From Defluviitaleaceae bacterium (GTDB lineage: Bacteria; Bacillota; Clostridia; Lachnospirales; UBA5962), in contig WRBA01000016.1 of NCBI GenBank assembly GCA_009779915.1, positions 1 through 56,064 of the forward strand: a DNA stretch of 56,064 bases. Direction: 5' to 3'. The notes under the pieces are model-generated. The model was given only the letters and a program-made list of their open reading frames with translations. It ran no database searches and was not told the origin of the DNA. Positions within the stretch are counted from its first letter, which is position 1; each line of letters opens with the position of its first letter. Shown here piece by piece: positions 43,142 through 52,037 of this stretch. Position numbers and translations under genes: made by a program.

Positions 43142-44152
43142 ATGCCGGAATCGGATATACGAAAAAAAGCGGTAGAACTGGGGTATGATGCCTGTGGGAT
43201 TATACCGGCAAAAGCTTTTGATGAATACGAGCAGTATTTAAATGAGAGGATCAGCAAATTTCCTTACTCAAAGAAGTTTTATGAGCGATTTTATAATTTT
43301 GTAACACTTCACGAGTCGGCAAAATCAATCATTGTATGTGTTGGAGGGATTACTGATTATAAAGTCCCCAGAAATTTAGAAGGCTTAATCGCAAAGCATT
43401 TCCTCTTTGACAACAGGATACCTTATGCCTATAATTATAGGGCAAAAGAAGAGTTTGAGGCATATCTGAAAGCCCTGGAACTAAGGCTTATAGACAGTCC
43501 TGTGCCTATGAGATGGTCAGCGGCTAAAGCAGGGCTTGGGAAATTTGGGCATAACAACTTTATATTCACAAAAAAGCATGGATCTTATATTGGTATAAAT
43601 GCGTGGGTTGTTGATAAAGTTTTGGATTATGATCCTATGCCGGAGGATATTTATTTGCCTAATTGCAGTGAAAAATGTCAAAAATGTATTAAAGCCTGTC
43701 CTACAGGTGCTCTTTCCGATAGTTTTTCTATGGATATGGCAAAATGTGCAGCGCGTATTTCATTTAGTGCGGATAATATTTTGGATGAAGAAATGCGAGG
43801 GGATATGGGCTGCTGGATATACGGCTGTGATGCCTGTCAGGATGCTTGCCCTGTAAATAAGGATAGGTTTAAGGGAGAGAAAGAATTCCCTCTTCTTGGG
43901 GAGCTTGAAGAATATTTTAAACCGGAAAATTTGCTGACAATGGATGAAGATACATATATGAATATTGTAAACCCTAAGTTTTTCTATGGTGGCAAAGAAG
44001 GGTTATGGCGTTGGAGAGTAAATGCCTTGCGGAGTATGATTAATTTAGGCAAAGAGGAGTATTATCAGCTTATTAAAGACCATTGTAATCATGAAGATGA
44101 GCGATTGAGAGAGCTTGCACAGTGGGGCTGCGATAAGTTAGGCATCTTATAA
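43142..44152 (+). CDS. QueG-like double 4Fe-4S protein
   Basis: 336 residues, related to epoxyqueuosine reductase QueG and to iron-sulfur parts of reductive dehalogenases, which use cobalamin. RWSAAKAGLGKFGHNNFIF corresponds to the QueG RAGLGWIGKN-type region, and the iron-sulfur motifs are CSEKCQKCIKACPTGAL and CDACQDACPVNK. The N-terminal region has SIIVCVGGITDYKVP. A HEAT-like tail ends ELAQWGCDKLGIL. AGGAGG precedes the ATG. The N-terminus is not a clear match to true QueG, so queuosine synthesis is not certain. It lies opposite hgcA, another corrinoid protein, and could help reduce it; that is an inference. Confidence 0.75.
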   Translation: MPESDIRKKAVELGYDACGIIPAKAFDEYEQYLNERISKFPYSKKFYERFYNFVTLHESAKSIIVCVGGITDYKVPRNLEGLIAKHFLFDNRIPYAYNYRAKEEFEAYLKALELRLIDSPVPMRWSAAKAGLGKFGHNNFIFTKKHGSYIGINAWVVDKVLDYDPMPEDIYLPNCSEKCQKCIKACPTGALSDSFSMDMAKCAARISFSADNILDEEMRGDMGCWIYGCDACQDACPVNKDRFKGEKEFPLLGELEEYFKPENLLTMDEDTYMNIVNPKFFYGGKEGLWRWRVNALRSMINLGKEEYYQLIKDHCNHEDERLRELAQWGCDKLGIL

Positions 44153-44192
44153 TCAATAGCCGCTATAAAAAATGATAAGGGGCGCGTTTATT

Positions 44193-44903
44193 ATGAACAG
44201 TATTGCTATTTCATCAAAAATAAAATTTGTAGGTACAGCTGGCATATATGATTATGAACTGGGAAATTCCGCTGCTATTGTAGCACTGGGGGATAAAAAA
44301 ATTCTTGTTGACTGCGGCTATACTGTTTTTGGAGGGCTGTCAAAAAAAGGGCTTATTGATGAGATTGATTATTTGCTGCTGACGCATTTACACGGCGATC
44401 ATGCCGCAGGTGTGCATCCGGCTATTTTACACTGGACGAATAGGAGAAAAGTTAATATCAAACTGCTGTATCCCAACGAGAAATATAAGGCAGAGATGAT
44501 AAATTATCTAAAAATTTTTCTTGGCGGCGATCTTGATAAATATATTGATTTTGTGCCTGTAAGAGATGTGGAAGGAGTAGGGTTTATTGATACCCTAGGT
44601 AAACATGTTAAATGTGTGCAATCTTTTGCCTACTACTTTGACTGTGGAGACCGGCTTATTTACTATTCAGGGGATTTAGGAGATATAAATGTTACCCGTG
44701 ATTTTTTAAAGGAGGCTTCTCATAACAATATTGCCGTATTTCATGAAGTGGCTTTTATACAAAGGTCTGAGCATGTATATTATAAGGAATTGGAAGCTCT
44801 GGCGGAGGAGTATGATGTGTTTGCCTATCATTGCAATAAGTCGGATGCGCCAGCTGATTGCAAGTTGAAGTTTGTTATTGATATTGCGGAATTACTTTAT
44901 TAA
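44193..44903 (+). CDS. MBL-fold metallo-hydrolase
   Basis: 236 residues from ATG 44193, with AAGGGG upstream. Metal motif 1 is THLHGDHAAG, with further ligands in YYSGDLGD and AYHCNKSDAP (the last His). KFVGTAGIYDYELGNSAAIV at the N-terminus resembles RNase Z/phosphodiesterase-like members. The gene follows the QueG-like one by 40 bases and precedes a methyltransferase. Substrate unknown. Confidence 0.85.
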   Translation: MNSIAISSKIKFVGTAGIYDYELGNSAAIVALGDKKILVDCGYTVFGGLSKKGLIDEIDYLLLTHLHGDHAAGVHPAILHWTNRRKVNIKLLYPNEKYKAEMINYLKIFLGGDLDKYIDFVPVRDVEGVGFIDTLGKHVKCVQSFAYYFDCGDRLIYYSGDLGDINVTRDFLKEASHNNIAVFHEVAFIQRSEHVYYKELEALAEEYDVFAYHCNKSDAPADCKLKFVIDIAELLY

Positions 44904-44919
44904 TATGGAGGAACAAACT

Positions 44920-45663
44920 GTGAATACTCATACTAACAAAGCTAAAAGCTATGATATTGGGCGTGTGGATTACCCCAAGGCTTTTTTTAACTATCTATAT
45001 AATGAAATTGGTGTTACAAAGGATTTCACTATAGCTGATATTGGGGCAGGCACAGGGAAGATAACGAAAAGATTTCTTGAGAGGGGCAATAAAGTCTTTG
45101 CCCTTGAGCCTGATAAAGATATGATGGAAATACTAAAAGGTAACTTATCGAGTTTTACAAATTGCAACCCAATTGATAATACAGCTGAGGGTACAGGTCT
45201 TTTATCTGATTCAGTTGATTTAATATTTTGCGGAAATTCTTATATGTGGTTTGATAGAAGTGCTGTTATCCTTGAATTTCAGAGAATTGTTCGAAATTGT
45301 GGGAAAAGTCAGAATATTATGATTACACGGCTTGCTCCCAGTGAGGATGTGTATAGCGATGAATTTCTTGAAATTGATAAGAAATTTAAAAAGTCTGTTT
45401 TAGGTAAAGTGCCAAATAATTCCCCGCCTTTTCAAGAGAGTATGTATGAGAATAAAACATTTGAATATGTTGTTTATCAAAGTTTTGATGAGTTTTTGCA
45501 TGGATGTTTGTCAGCGTCCTATGCGCCAAATATGGAAGATGACAGCTTCAACGAATATTGCTTAGCCTTAAAAGGGCTATTCGATAAATATAGCATTGAC
45601 GGCAAAATAGAGGCAAAATTTAAATTGTATTGCATGGCAGGGTGTGTTGAGAATCTTGTATAG
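44920..45663 (+). CDS. Class I SAM-dependent methyltransferase
   Basis: 247 residues. The SAM-binding motif I is IADIGAGTGKITKRFLERG, followed by VFALEPDKDM, and the post-motif region is DLIFCGNSYMWFDR, a pattern of the UbiE/BioC-like Methyltransf_11 group. I chose GTG 44920, with GGAGG 8 nt before it; this site lies within codons of an alternative ATG at 44905. It begins 16 nt after the MBL gene. The methyl acceptor is unknown. Confidence 0.82.
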   Translation: MNTHTNKAKSYDIGRVDYPKAFFNYLYNEIGVTKDFTIADIGAGTGKITKRFLERGNKVFALEPDKDMMEILKGNLSSFTNCNPIDNTAEGTGLLSDSVDLIFCGNSYMWFDRSAVILEFQRIVRNCGKSQNIMITRLAPSEDVYSDEFLEIDKKFKKSVLGKVPNNSPPFQESMYENKTFEYVVYQSFDEFLHGCLSASYAPNMEDDSFNEYCLALKGLFDKYSIDGKIEAKFKLYCMAGCVENLV

Positions 45664-45714
45664 TAAAGAAGCTTAGGTGCTTTTGCACACAAGCTGATTA
45701 TTCATAAGAAACTG

Positions 45715-45751
45715 GAAAATTGGCTGTTGATTTTGTCAACAGCCAATTTTC
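45715..45751. terminator. Bidirectional terminator between methyltransferase and spoIVA
   Basis: GAAAATTGGCTGTTGA and TCAACAGCCAATTTTC pair perfectly over 16 bp with a 5-base loop, giving T/A-rich outer ends on both strands. The 160 bases from here to the spoIVA stop hold an open minus frame but no supported gene. Confidence 0.85.
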
Positions 45752-45913
45752 TAAAACATCCTATACTCAACCCACCAAAATGCAGGGCTGTTAAGTCTTG
45801 GATCCAGCCTTGGGTCCAGTTGCGGATTGTCTGTCCGGTATACGGAATACAAACTGCTGTCCAAAATCTCATCAATAAATTTTTTAACCCGGTTCGGAAA
45901 ATCCGAACCGCCA

Positions 45914-47392
45914 CTAAAAAATGATACAGATAAGCCCGCCTTTACCCTCATTAATAATTCGCTGCAAAGTTTCTTGGAATTTGATTCGCGCATCTTCCGG
46001 CACATTGTATAATTTAGTCTGCAAACCATCTTTCACCAAATCATACATATTACGGCCAAACATATTCATCTCCCAAACAGTTCCCGGGTCAGTAGCCATT
46101 TTGCCTGAAATAAACTCGATTAAATCCAAACTTTGCTCTTCGGAGCCGACAATTGGGCTAATTTCCGTTTCAATATCGGCGCGGATAAGATGTATAGAAG
46201 GAGCGGCGGCCTTGATTTTAACCCCATATTTAGAGCCGTGTTTTACAAGCTTAGGTTCTTCAATTCGCATTTCTTCAAGGACAGGGGTAACAATGCCGTA
46301 GCCTTTTTGCTTGACTTCCTCAAGGGCGTATTTAACTTTGTCATACTCTCTCTTAGCCTCCGAAAGGACTTTAATTGTGGAAATAAGCTGATAGTCGCTT
46401 TCGATATTCATGCCTGTAGTCTCTGACAGGACTTTGTAGAACAGCCCCGAATCTACGGTGATTTCAATATCCGCCGAGCCTTCTCCCATTACAATCCGCT
46501 CAACCAAAGCCTTTTTAATAAAGTCGCTTTCATGGACGCCCATAACATTTTCACGAAGCTCGCGAAGTCTTGTAATATGTCCGAGTCCGTCTTTTACAAA
46601 GTCAATAATATGTTTTTTAAGCCAATGCTCATAAGGCAAGGTCTCAATCCATTTCGGGAGGTGAATACGGAGTTCCTTAAGAGGAAATTCGTATAAAACT
46701 TTCTCCATAAGATGGTTTATATCGTCTTGTTTAAGCTGGGCGCAATTTAGAGGGATAACCGGCACGCCGTGCTTTAAGGACAGCTCCGCGGAAAGTTCCG
46801 TAACTTCTAATGCGAAAGGCTTTAAAGTGTTGAGAATCATAATAAATGGCTTGCCAATGGCTTTAAGCTCATGGATAACCCGCTCCTCAGCCTCTATGTA
46901 GTCCTCTCTGGGAATCTCTGTTATAGAACCGTCAGTGGTGATTACAACTCCTATTGTAGAGTGCTCATTAATGACTTTTCGCGTGCCGATTTCAGCCGCT
47001 TCTTCAAAAGGCATTTTTTCCTCGCTCCAGGGAGTGCTTATCATACGCTGGTCATTGCCGTCCATATAGCCTGTGGCTCCGGGTACTAAGTAGCCTACAC
47101 AGTCAATCATCCTCACCCTGAAAGCCACATTGCGCTCCAATGAAATTGATACGGCTTCATTGGGTACAAACTTGGGTTCTGTAGTCATAACGGCGGTTCC
47201 GGTAGCACTTTGGGGCAGCTCATCCTTGGCTCTTTCCCTTGAGTAATCATTTTCTATGTTGGGAATAACCATCTCATCCATAAAACGTTTTATGAATGTG
47301 GATTTCCCTGTTCTGACCGGTCCTACTACACCTATGTAAATATCTCCGCCGGTTCTTGTGGCAATGTCTTTGTAAAGATCGAAATGTTCCAT
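45914..47392 (-). CDS. spoIVA: Stage IV sporulation protein A
   Basis: 492-residue ATPase that polymerises on the forespore surface as the base of the spore coat. The Walker A is GVVGPVRTGKSTFIKRF, and the sequence continues with SATGTAVMTTEPKFVP. Walker-B-type and sensor segments lie in RMIDCVGYLVPGA, and the C-terminal region with EEQSLDLIEFISGKMA ends GKGGLICIIF. Full length. It strongly indicates an endospore-forming organism. In the cell it is expected under mother-cell control (sigma E), though I cannot assign the promoter. Confidence 0.97.
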   Translation of the reverse strand: MEHFDLYKDIATRTGGDIYIGVVGPVRTGKSTFIKRFMDEMVIPNIENDYSRERAKDELPQSATGTAVMTTEPKFVPNEAVSISLERNVAFRVRMIDCVGYLVPGATGYMDGNDQRMISTPWSEEKMPFEEAAEIGTRKVINEHSTIGVVITTDGSITEIPREDYIEAEERVIHELKAIGKPFIMILNTLKPFALEVTELSAELSLKHGVPVIPLNCAQLKQDDINHLMEKVLYEFPLKELRIHLPKWIETLPYEHWLKKHIIDFVKDGLGHITRLRELRENVMGVHESDFIKKALVERIVMGEGSADIEITVDSGLFYKVLSETTGMNIESDYQLISTIKVLSEAKREYDKVKYALEEVKQKGYGIVTPVLEEMRIEEPKLVKHGSKYGVKIKAAAPSIHLIRADIETEISPIVGSEEQSLDLIEFISGKMATDPGTVWEMNMFGRNMYDLVKDGLQTKLYNVPEDARIKFQETLQRIINEGKGGLICIIF

Positions 47393-47464
47393 TATACTAA
47401 ACCTCCTAAATTGTATCGGTACAATTATTGTATGAAATAAGGCGAAGGTTTATGATATTTGTTG

Positions 47465-47555
47465 AGGGGGGAGCCGCGCGGTGAGCGAAGCTCACCTGGG
47501 AGTGCGCGCAAAGCGCGCACTCCTTACCGCGCCGTGGGCGCGGGCGCGGCTCCCC
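47465..47555. repeat. GC-rich composite palindrome before the PTS operon
   Basis: Outer 13-bp arms GGGGGAGCCGCGC and GCGCGGCTCCCCC enclose GGTGAGC-gaa-GCTCACC and GGAGTGCGCGC-aaa-GCGCGCACTCC; a competing GCGCGGT/ACCGCGC pairing is also possible. The architecture parallels 34198-34287. The rest of 47393-47725 contains only a promoter and a purine-rich leader. Confidence 0.8.
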
Positions 47556-47582
47556 CTCTCCTCCCCAAAAGTTTACATTCTA

Positions 47583-47611
47583 TTTACAAAGCAAATAAAA
47601 TATGATAAATT
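47583..47611 (+). promoter_or_regulatory. Possible promoter of the PTS operon
   Basis: TTTACA-N17-TAAATT, about 115 bases before the first PTS gene. Moderate match. Confidence 0.4.
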
Positions 47612-47725
47612 ATGAATATAATCTTAAGAAGTTGTATAAACCAGTAGGAAGGAGGCTCCCTGAAGGAAAAAGGTATTAATCAACACGCTCTATACTCTAC
47701 AAAACAAAAAGAAAGGACTGATTAA

Positions 47726-48562
47726 ATGGAGCTTGGTTTTATTGCGTTAATTCTTTTATCATTGTATCCCGGACTTGCATGGCTTGACGCAGCGTCTTTT
47801 GAGTTCACATTAAACGCACCTCTTTTAGCCGGGGCATTTGCAGGTCTTTTAACAGGTAATTTGACTTTAGGTGTTATGGTTGGAGGTACATTACAGCTTA
47901 TGGCATTAGGTCTTATTACATATGGCGGAACGAGTGTACCTGACTTTATAACAGGGGCGATTATTGGAACGGTTTTTGCGGCACAGGCTTATGCGAGCGC
48001 GGCGGGTTCAATGTCAATGGAAGCGGCATTGGGCGTTGGTCTTGCCATTTCAATTCCTGTTGGTATGGTGCTTATACAATTGGATATTGCTAGGAGAGCT
48101 TTTAATACTATTTGGTTTAGGATGGGGGTTCGCTTTGCCGAGGAAGGACGCTATAACCGCTTAACTCCGATGCTGTATGCAGGTGCTGCCTCAACTTTCT
48201 TATCTCGCGTTATTCCATGTTTCCTTGTTTTGGCTTTTGGGGAGCCTCTTGTAAATCTCGTTTTGGAAAATATGCCATACTGGCTTATGAACGGTATTAA
48301 CACAGCAGGCGGTATGCTTCCCGCAATGGGTATGGCTATACTTATGCGCTACTTGCCTCTTAGGAAACATTTTTATTTCCTTATTATTGGCTTTACAATT
48401 TTCGCTTTCAGAGCAGTGCCGTATAATGTAATTGCAATTGCTCTTATTGGTTTCTGCCTTGCAGGGATTTATATTATGGTTAAAAAAGACATGGCTGGCT
48501 CGCTTGCATCTAACAACGGGGGTCAAAGTAACGATGATGTGGAGGTGGAGATAGATGAGTAA
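47726..48562 (+). CDS. PTS mannose/fructose/sorbose family, IIC component
   Basis: 278 residues, a membrane channel part of the mannose-class phosphotransferase system. FTLNAPLLAGAFAGLLTGNLTLGVMVGGTLQLM and the following YGGTSVPDFITGAIIGT are typical EIIC segments, and about seven helices are visible. The acidic C-terminus (DDVEVEIDE) overlaps the IID start by 8 nt. AAAGGACTGATTAA precedes the ATG. The sugar cannot be told; amino sugars are possible given nagA in the window. Confidence 0.92.
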   Translation: MELGFIALILLSLYPGLAWLDAASFEFTLNAPLLAGAFAGLLTGNLTLGVMVGGTLQLMALGLITYGGTSVPDFITGAIIGTVFAAQAYASAAGSMSMEAALGVGLAISIPVGMVLIQLDIARRAFNTIWFRMGVRFAEEGRYNRLTPMLYAGAASTFLSRVIPCFLVLAFGEPLVNLVLENMPYWLMNGINTAGGMLPAMGMAILMRYLPLRKHFYFLIIGFTIFAFRAVPYNVIAIALIGFCLAGIYIMVKKDMAGSLASNNGGQSNDDVEVEIDE

Positions 48563-49400
48563 TCCTGCGATAAATTCTGATACATCAGCTTATAAGCTGA
48601 CAAAAAAAGATTTAGATAAATTATTCGTAAGAAGTACGTGGAGTCTCCAACTTTGCTGGAATTATGAGGCTATGCAAGGGCTTGGCTATTGCTGGGCAAT
48701 GATACCGACTCTTAAGAAAGTTTATAAAGATAGCCCGGAGGATCTTCATAAGGCGGTAAATCTCCACATGACATTTTTTAATACAGAGCCGAGGATGAGT
48801 GCTGTAATATTCGGCGCAAATGCCGCTCTTGAAGAAGAACATGGCATGTCAAACCCTGACGCTATAATAGGCTTAAAAACCGGTCTTATGGGTCCTTTTG
48901 CAGGTATTGGGGATACTATTTTCCATACTATATTTAGGGCAGTATTTTGGGCTATGGCTGCACAAATGGCAATGGCTGGCAATTATTGGATGATGTTTTT
49001 AACTGTAATAGCTTCATTTGGCAGGCTTTGGGTAAGATGGTGGCTTGTACATGCCGGATATAGAGAAGGTAAAAGAGTTGCCATGAACCTTGCCGCCAGT
49101 ATGAAGACATTTACAGAAGGTGCCGGCATTTTAGGTCTTACGGTTGTAGGTGCCTTAATCGCCTCAATTGTAAATGTGCGGACTGCAATTGAATTTTATA
49201 TCGGCACAGACTATGCGGGCAATGTGGTTAATCAGTCCCTTCAAGATTTGCTTAACAATATTGTCCCGGCAATAGTACCTTTGAGTGTTGTTTTAGTTTG
49301 TTATTGGCTTTTAGGCAAAAAATGGATGACTCCTGCGAGGCTTATGCTGATTTTAGTTGTGGCTGGTATAGTTGGGCATAATATTGGGATTTTTGCATAA
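48555..49400 (+). CDS. PTS mannose/fructose/sorbose family, IID component
   Basis: 281 residues. Family marks are LTKKDLDKLFVRS at the start, the QLCWNYEAMQGLGYCWAMIP segment, FFNTEPRMSAVIFGANAALEE and GLMGPFAGIGDTIFHT. Membrane helices occupy the C-terminal half. With IIC it forms the transport channel. Its ATG lies inside the end of the IIC gene. Confidence 0.93.
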   Translation: MSNPAINSDTSAYKLTKKDLDKLFVRSTWSLQLCWNYEAMQGLGYCWAMIPTLKKVYKDSPEDLHKAVNLHMTFFNTEPRMSAVIFGANAALEEEHGMSNPDAIIGLKTGLMGPFAGIGDTIFHTIFRAVFWAMAAQMAMAGNYWMMFLTVIASFGRLWVRWWLVHAGYREGKRVAMNLAASMKTFTEGAGILGLTVVGALIASIVNVRTAIEFYIGTDYAGNVVNQSLQDLLNNIVPAIVPLSVVLVCYWLLGKKWMTPARLMLILVVAGIVGHNIGIFA

Positions 49401-49480
49401 AATTTGTTGTTAAGATACGGCGTATCCTAACGATGTTCTGTATTTGATACTTTGAAAGCCTACAATTAAGGGGGCTATAT

Positions 49481-49957
49481 ATGAAAATAAAAAACATTAG
49501 GGTTGACGAACGCTTAATCCATGGTCAGGTAGCGTCGGTCTGGACTAATTATCTTGGCTGTACCAGGATTATAGTTGCCAATGATTTAGTCATAAAAAAC
49601 GAAATGGAAATATCTCTTTTGAAAATGGCGTGCCCTGCGGGGGTTAAGCTTTCCCTTTTGTCGGTTTCAAAGGCTGTTGCTAATATTAACGAGGGTAAAT
49701 ACGAGTCTGACAATGTATTTCTCATATTTAGAAATGTGTCTGACGCCCGCCGTGCCATAGACGAAGGCTTAGCGGCGGATGTGGTTAATCTTGGCAATGT
49801 ATCCCATAAACCGGGAGGGGAGAAAATTAAAAACACCGTAAGTCTCCAGCCGTTGGAAATTGAGGATATAAAAGCTATGATAGAAAAAGGCGTAAAAGTC
49901 ACGGCGAGGATGATCCCAAACCACTCGGAGGATGATGTTGCAGCCTATTTAAAGTAG
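49481..49957 (+). CDS. PTS mannose/fructose/sorbose family, IIB component
   Basis: 158-residue cytosolic phosphocarrier. The phosphorylated His is in VDERLIHGQVASVW near residue 15, followed by IIVANDLVIKNEME. KMACPAG and NVFLIFRNVSDA also match EIIB. It comes after IIC-IID, 80 bases later, with a hairpin TTAAGATAC-ggc-GTATCCTAA between. No IIA is encoded here, so a IIA from elsewhere is required for function. Confidence 0.93.
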   Translation: MKIKNIRVDERLIHGQVASVWTNYLGCTRIIVANDLVIKNEMEISLLKMACPAGVKLSLLSVSKAVANINEGKYESDNVFLIFRNVSDARRAIDEGLAADVVNLGNVSHKPGGEKIKNTVSLQPLEIEDIKAMIEKGVKVTARMIPNHSEDDVAAYLK

Positions 49958-50020
49958 CTTACACTTAAATTCTTCTAAAAAAGTTGCTTTAGCGTTACTG
50001 TTTTGGGGGCATTTGACCAT

Positions 50021-50065
50021 AAAAGGCGGCTTTGCAGCTCTGGGAGCTTGCAAGCCCCTTTTTTA
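50021..50065 (+). terminator. Terminator of the PTS operon
   Basis: AAAAGG-GGCTTTGC-AGCT arms pair with AGCTTGCAAGCC-CCTTTT over a long stem with small bulges, followed by TTTTTT. Confidence 0.8.
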
Positions 50066-50188
50066 CAATTTACCCTAACTATCTTACGATTTTTTTACAT
50101 ATTTTACTGAATTATTTCCTAATCTCCATTGGTATGATAAACTATGAGCAATAAAGTAAGTATAGTCTTTTTTAAGGAGCAAAAAAGA

Positions 50189-51520
50189 ATGCGTCCAACC
50201 AAAAAGAAGAGGAAAAAGACAAAAGTCGGCCTGTTCGTAGGTACATTACTTACGACTTTGGGCGTTTTTTTAGGTGTCTTTGTAGTGGCAGCGGCAGGAT
50301 TTAGCTTTTTGGCAAGCAGCCCTTATGGGGATTCGGATTATATAAGTGAGGGCAGTACCAGGGCAAGGGGCGGGATTACGGAAAACCGCCCGGGCGGCAT
50401 AATAAACACTTTATTTAACAGACCCGAGCCGGAAAGATCCTTTGCCCTTATAATGGGTGTTGATGATACTCGAACGGACACAATGATGGTAGCCGCTTTT
50501 GATCCGGTTACATCGGAAATTAATCTTGTCAGCCTTCCGAGGGACTCTCATGTGATAATGCCGCCGGAGCGGGTTGCACAGCTTCGCTCGATGGGAGCTT
50601 GGGCACCTCAAAGCGGGGTAATGAAACTTAATGAAGTACACCATTTTGCCCTTTTGGCGGACAGAGAATTAGCCGCACCTTTTCTGATGATGCAAGTGGA
50701 GGAACTGTTGGGCATAGAACTGAATTATTATGTGCGGGTGGACTTGGATGCTTTTAAATTTCTGGTTGACCAAATAGGCGGTGTGCATTTTAATGTGCCT
50801 ATACGTATGTTTTACCATGATCCCCTCCAAAATTTGCGGATAGACCTTCAACCGGGACCCCAGCTTTTAGATGGATATAACGCCTTAAACATGGTGCGCT
50901 TTAGGAGTTATCCGGCAGGGGATGACTTTGCACGTATGCGTACCCAGCAGGAGTTTTTGAGGGCTTTCATAAGCCAGGCTATGAGTGTGGAGAATATAAT
51001 GTCAAATATTCCGGCATTTTTTACAGTGGCTATGAACTATGTGGATACTAATTTCGGACTTACTGATATACCAAACTACCTTCGTTTTATTGGTTCATTT
51101 AATGCGGATAATATTAATACCTACACGTTGCCGCATACACATACTGCAATTATTGGCGGCGCGGACTTTGTAATATTAAATGAACCTGCCGTGCGCGAAC
51201 TTGTTGAGGATGTACTTTTAGGCGTAGCTGTAGTAAACGAACAAACCAGCGAAGATTTGCGGATACAAATATTAAACGGCGGCAATGTTTCAGGTCTTGC
51301 AAGAAGTGCCCAGGAACTTTTGGAGATGAACGGGCTTACCGTAGCCGCTATTGGGGACTATCAAGGAGTGCGGGCTGATAATAACCGTATTTTTGTCTCA
51401 AGGCGAGGCATGGGCGGTGATATTAGGGATATACTTAAAAACAGCAATATAATATACGACCCGTCTTTAAATCCCCGCTTTGATATTGTTATTGTAATCG
51501 GGCGATTAGGATTAGATTAA
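50189..51520 (+). CDS. LytR-CpsA-Psr (LCP) family cell-wall ligase
   Basis: 443 residues. A basic N-terminus and one membrane helix ([19 protein letters not shown]) hold the protein at the membrane, with the LCP domain outside. Typical LCP sequences are [47 protein letters not shown]-like [16 protein letters not shown], and the C-terminal LytR_C domain ([21 protein letters not shown]). LCP enzymes transfer teichoic acid or capsule polymers onto peptidoglycan. ATG 50189 has AAGGAG 9 nt upstream; an earlier ATG has none. The downstream TagO-like gene fits the pathway. Confidence 0.92.
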   Translation: MRPTKKKRKKTKVGLFVGTLLTTLGVFLGVFVVAAAGFSFLASSPYGDSDYISEGSTRARGGITENRPGGIINTLFNRPEPERSFALIMGVDDTRTDTMMVAAFDPVTSEINLVSLPRDSHVIMPPERVAQLRSMGAWAPQSGVMKLNEVHHFALLADRELAAPFLMMQVEELLGIELNYYVRVDLDAFKFLVDQIGGVHFNVPIRMFYHDPLQNLRIDLQPGPQLLDGYNALNMVRFRSYPAGDDFARMRTQQEFLRAFISQAMSVENIMSNIPAFFTVAMNYVDTNFGLTDIPNYLRFIGSFNADNINTYTLPHTHTAIIGGADFVILNEPAVRELVEDVLLGVAVVNEQTSEDLRIQILNGGNVSGLARSAQELLEMNGLTVAAIGDYQGVRADNNRIFVSRRGMGGDIRDILKNSNIIYDPSLNPRFDIVIVIGRLGLD

Positions 51521-51536
51521 GGAGATGAAATATAAA

Positions 51537-52037
51537 ATGACTTTATATGAAGAATGGACAAATAAATCTCAAGGGGAGCAAGGTTTCTCCGCAGAGGCGT
51601 TTTGGAAAACCTATCTGCCCAGGGAGCAAGTGATTTATGAGTATTTGCTTGATAATAAGCAAAACAAAATAAAAACAACAATCAGCGAATTTGCCAAAAC
51701 CCATAATATGCAAGAATTTGAGGTTGTAGGCTTTTTTGATGGAATTTCAGAGGCTTTAAATGAAGAGATTAGTATGGAAGATGCAAAATCTGACACGGAA
51801 ATAGAAATATCTTTTGAATTTGAAAGCTTGCTCAAAAAAATGGTAGAGTATAAAGCTGAACATCTCTATACTTTAAAGTCATGGGAAAATATATTTGATT
51901 TGGACAAGCAAAAAAGTTTGATTAAAGAGCAAAAGCTTTCTACAACTGTGGTAAAAGATAAAAAAATAAGCAGGAATGATCCCTGTCCATGTGACAGCGG
52001 CAAAAAATACAAAAAGTGTTGTGGTCTTAATGACTAA
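51537..52037 (+). CDS. SEC-C motif protein
   Basis: 166 residues from ATG 51537, with AAGGAG about 12 nt upstream; an earlier ATG 12 bases before adjoins the site. The last 22 residues form a SEC-C zinc motif: [17 protein letters not shown]. The body is acidic and helical ([15 protein letters not shown], then [20 protein letters not shown]). SEC-C is found at the end of SecA and in many small proteins, probably for binding. The stop overlaps the next gene by 8 nt. Function not known. Confidence 0.82.
   Translation: MTLYEEWTNKSQGEQGFSAEAFWKTYLPREQVIYEYLLDNKQNKIKTTISEFAKTHNMQEFEVVGFFDGISEALNEEISMEDAKSDTEIEISFEFESLLKKMVEYKAEHLYTLKSWENIFDLDKQKSLIKEQKLSTTVVKDKKISRNDPCPCDSGKKYKKCCGLND

Noticed and set aside
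45751-46029. 92-residue minus-strand frame overlapping the end of spoIVA
   Set aside because: More than a third lies inside spoIVA in another frame, there is no ribosome-binding site, and it runs into the terminator hairpin.
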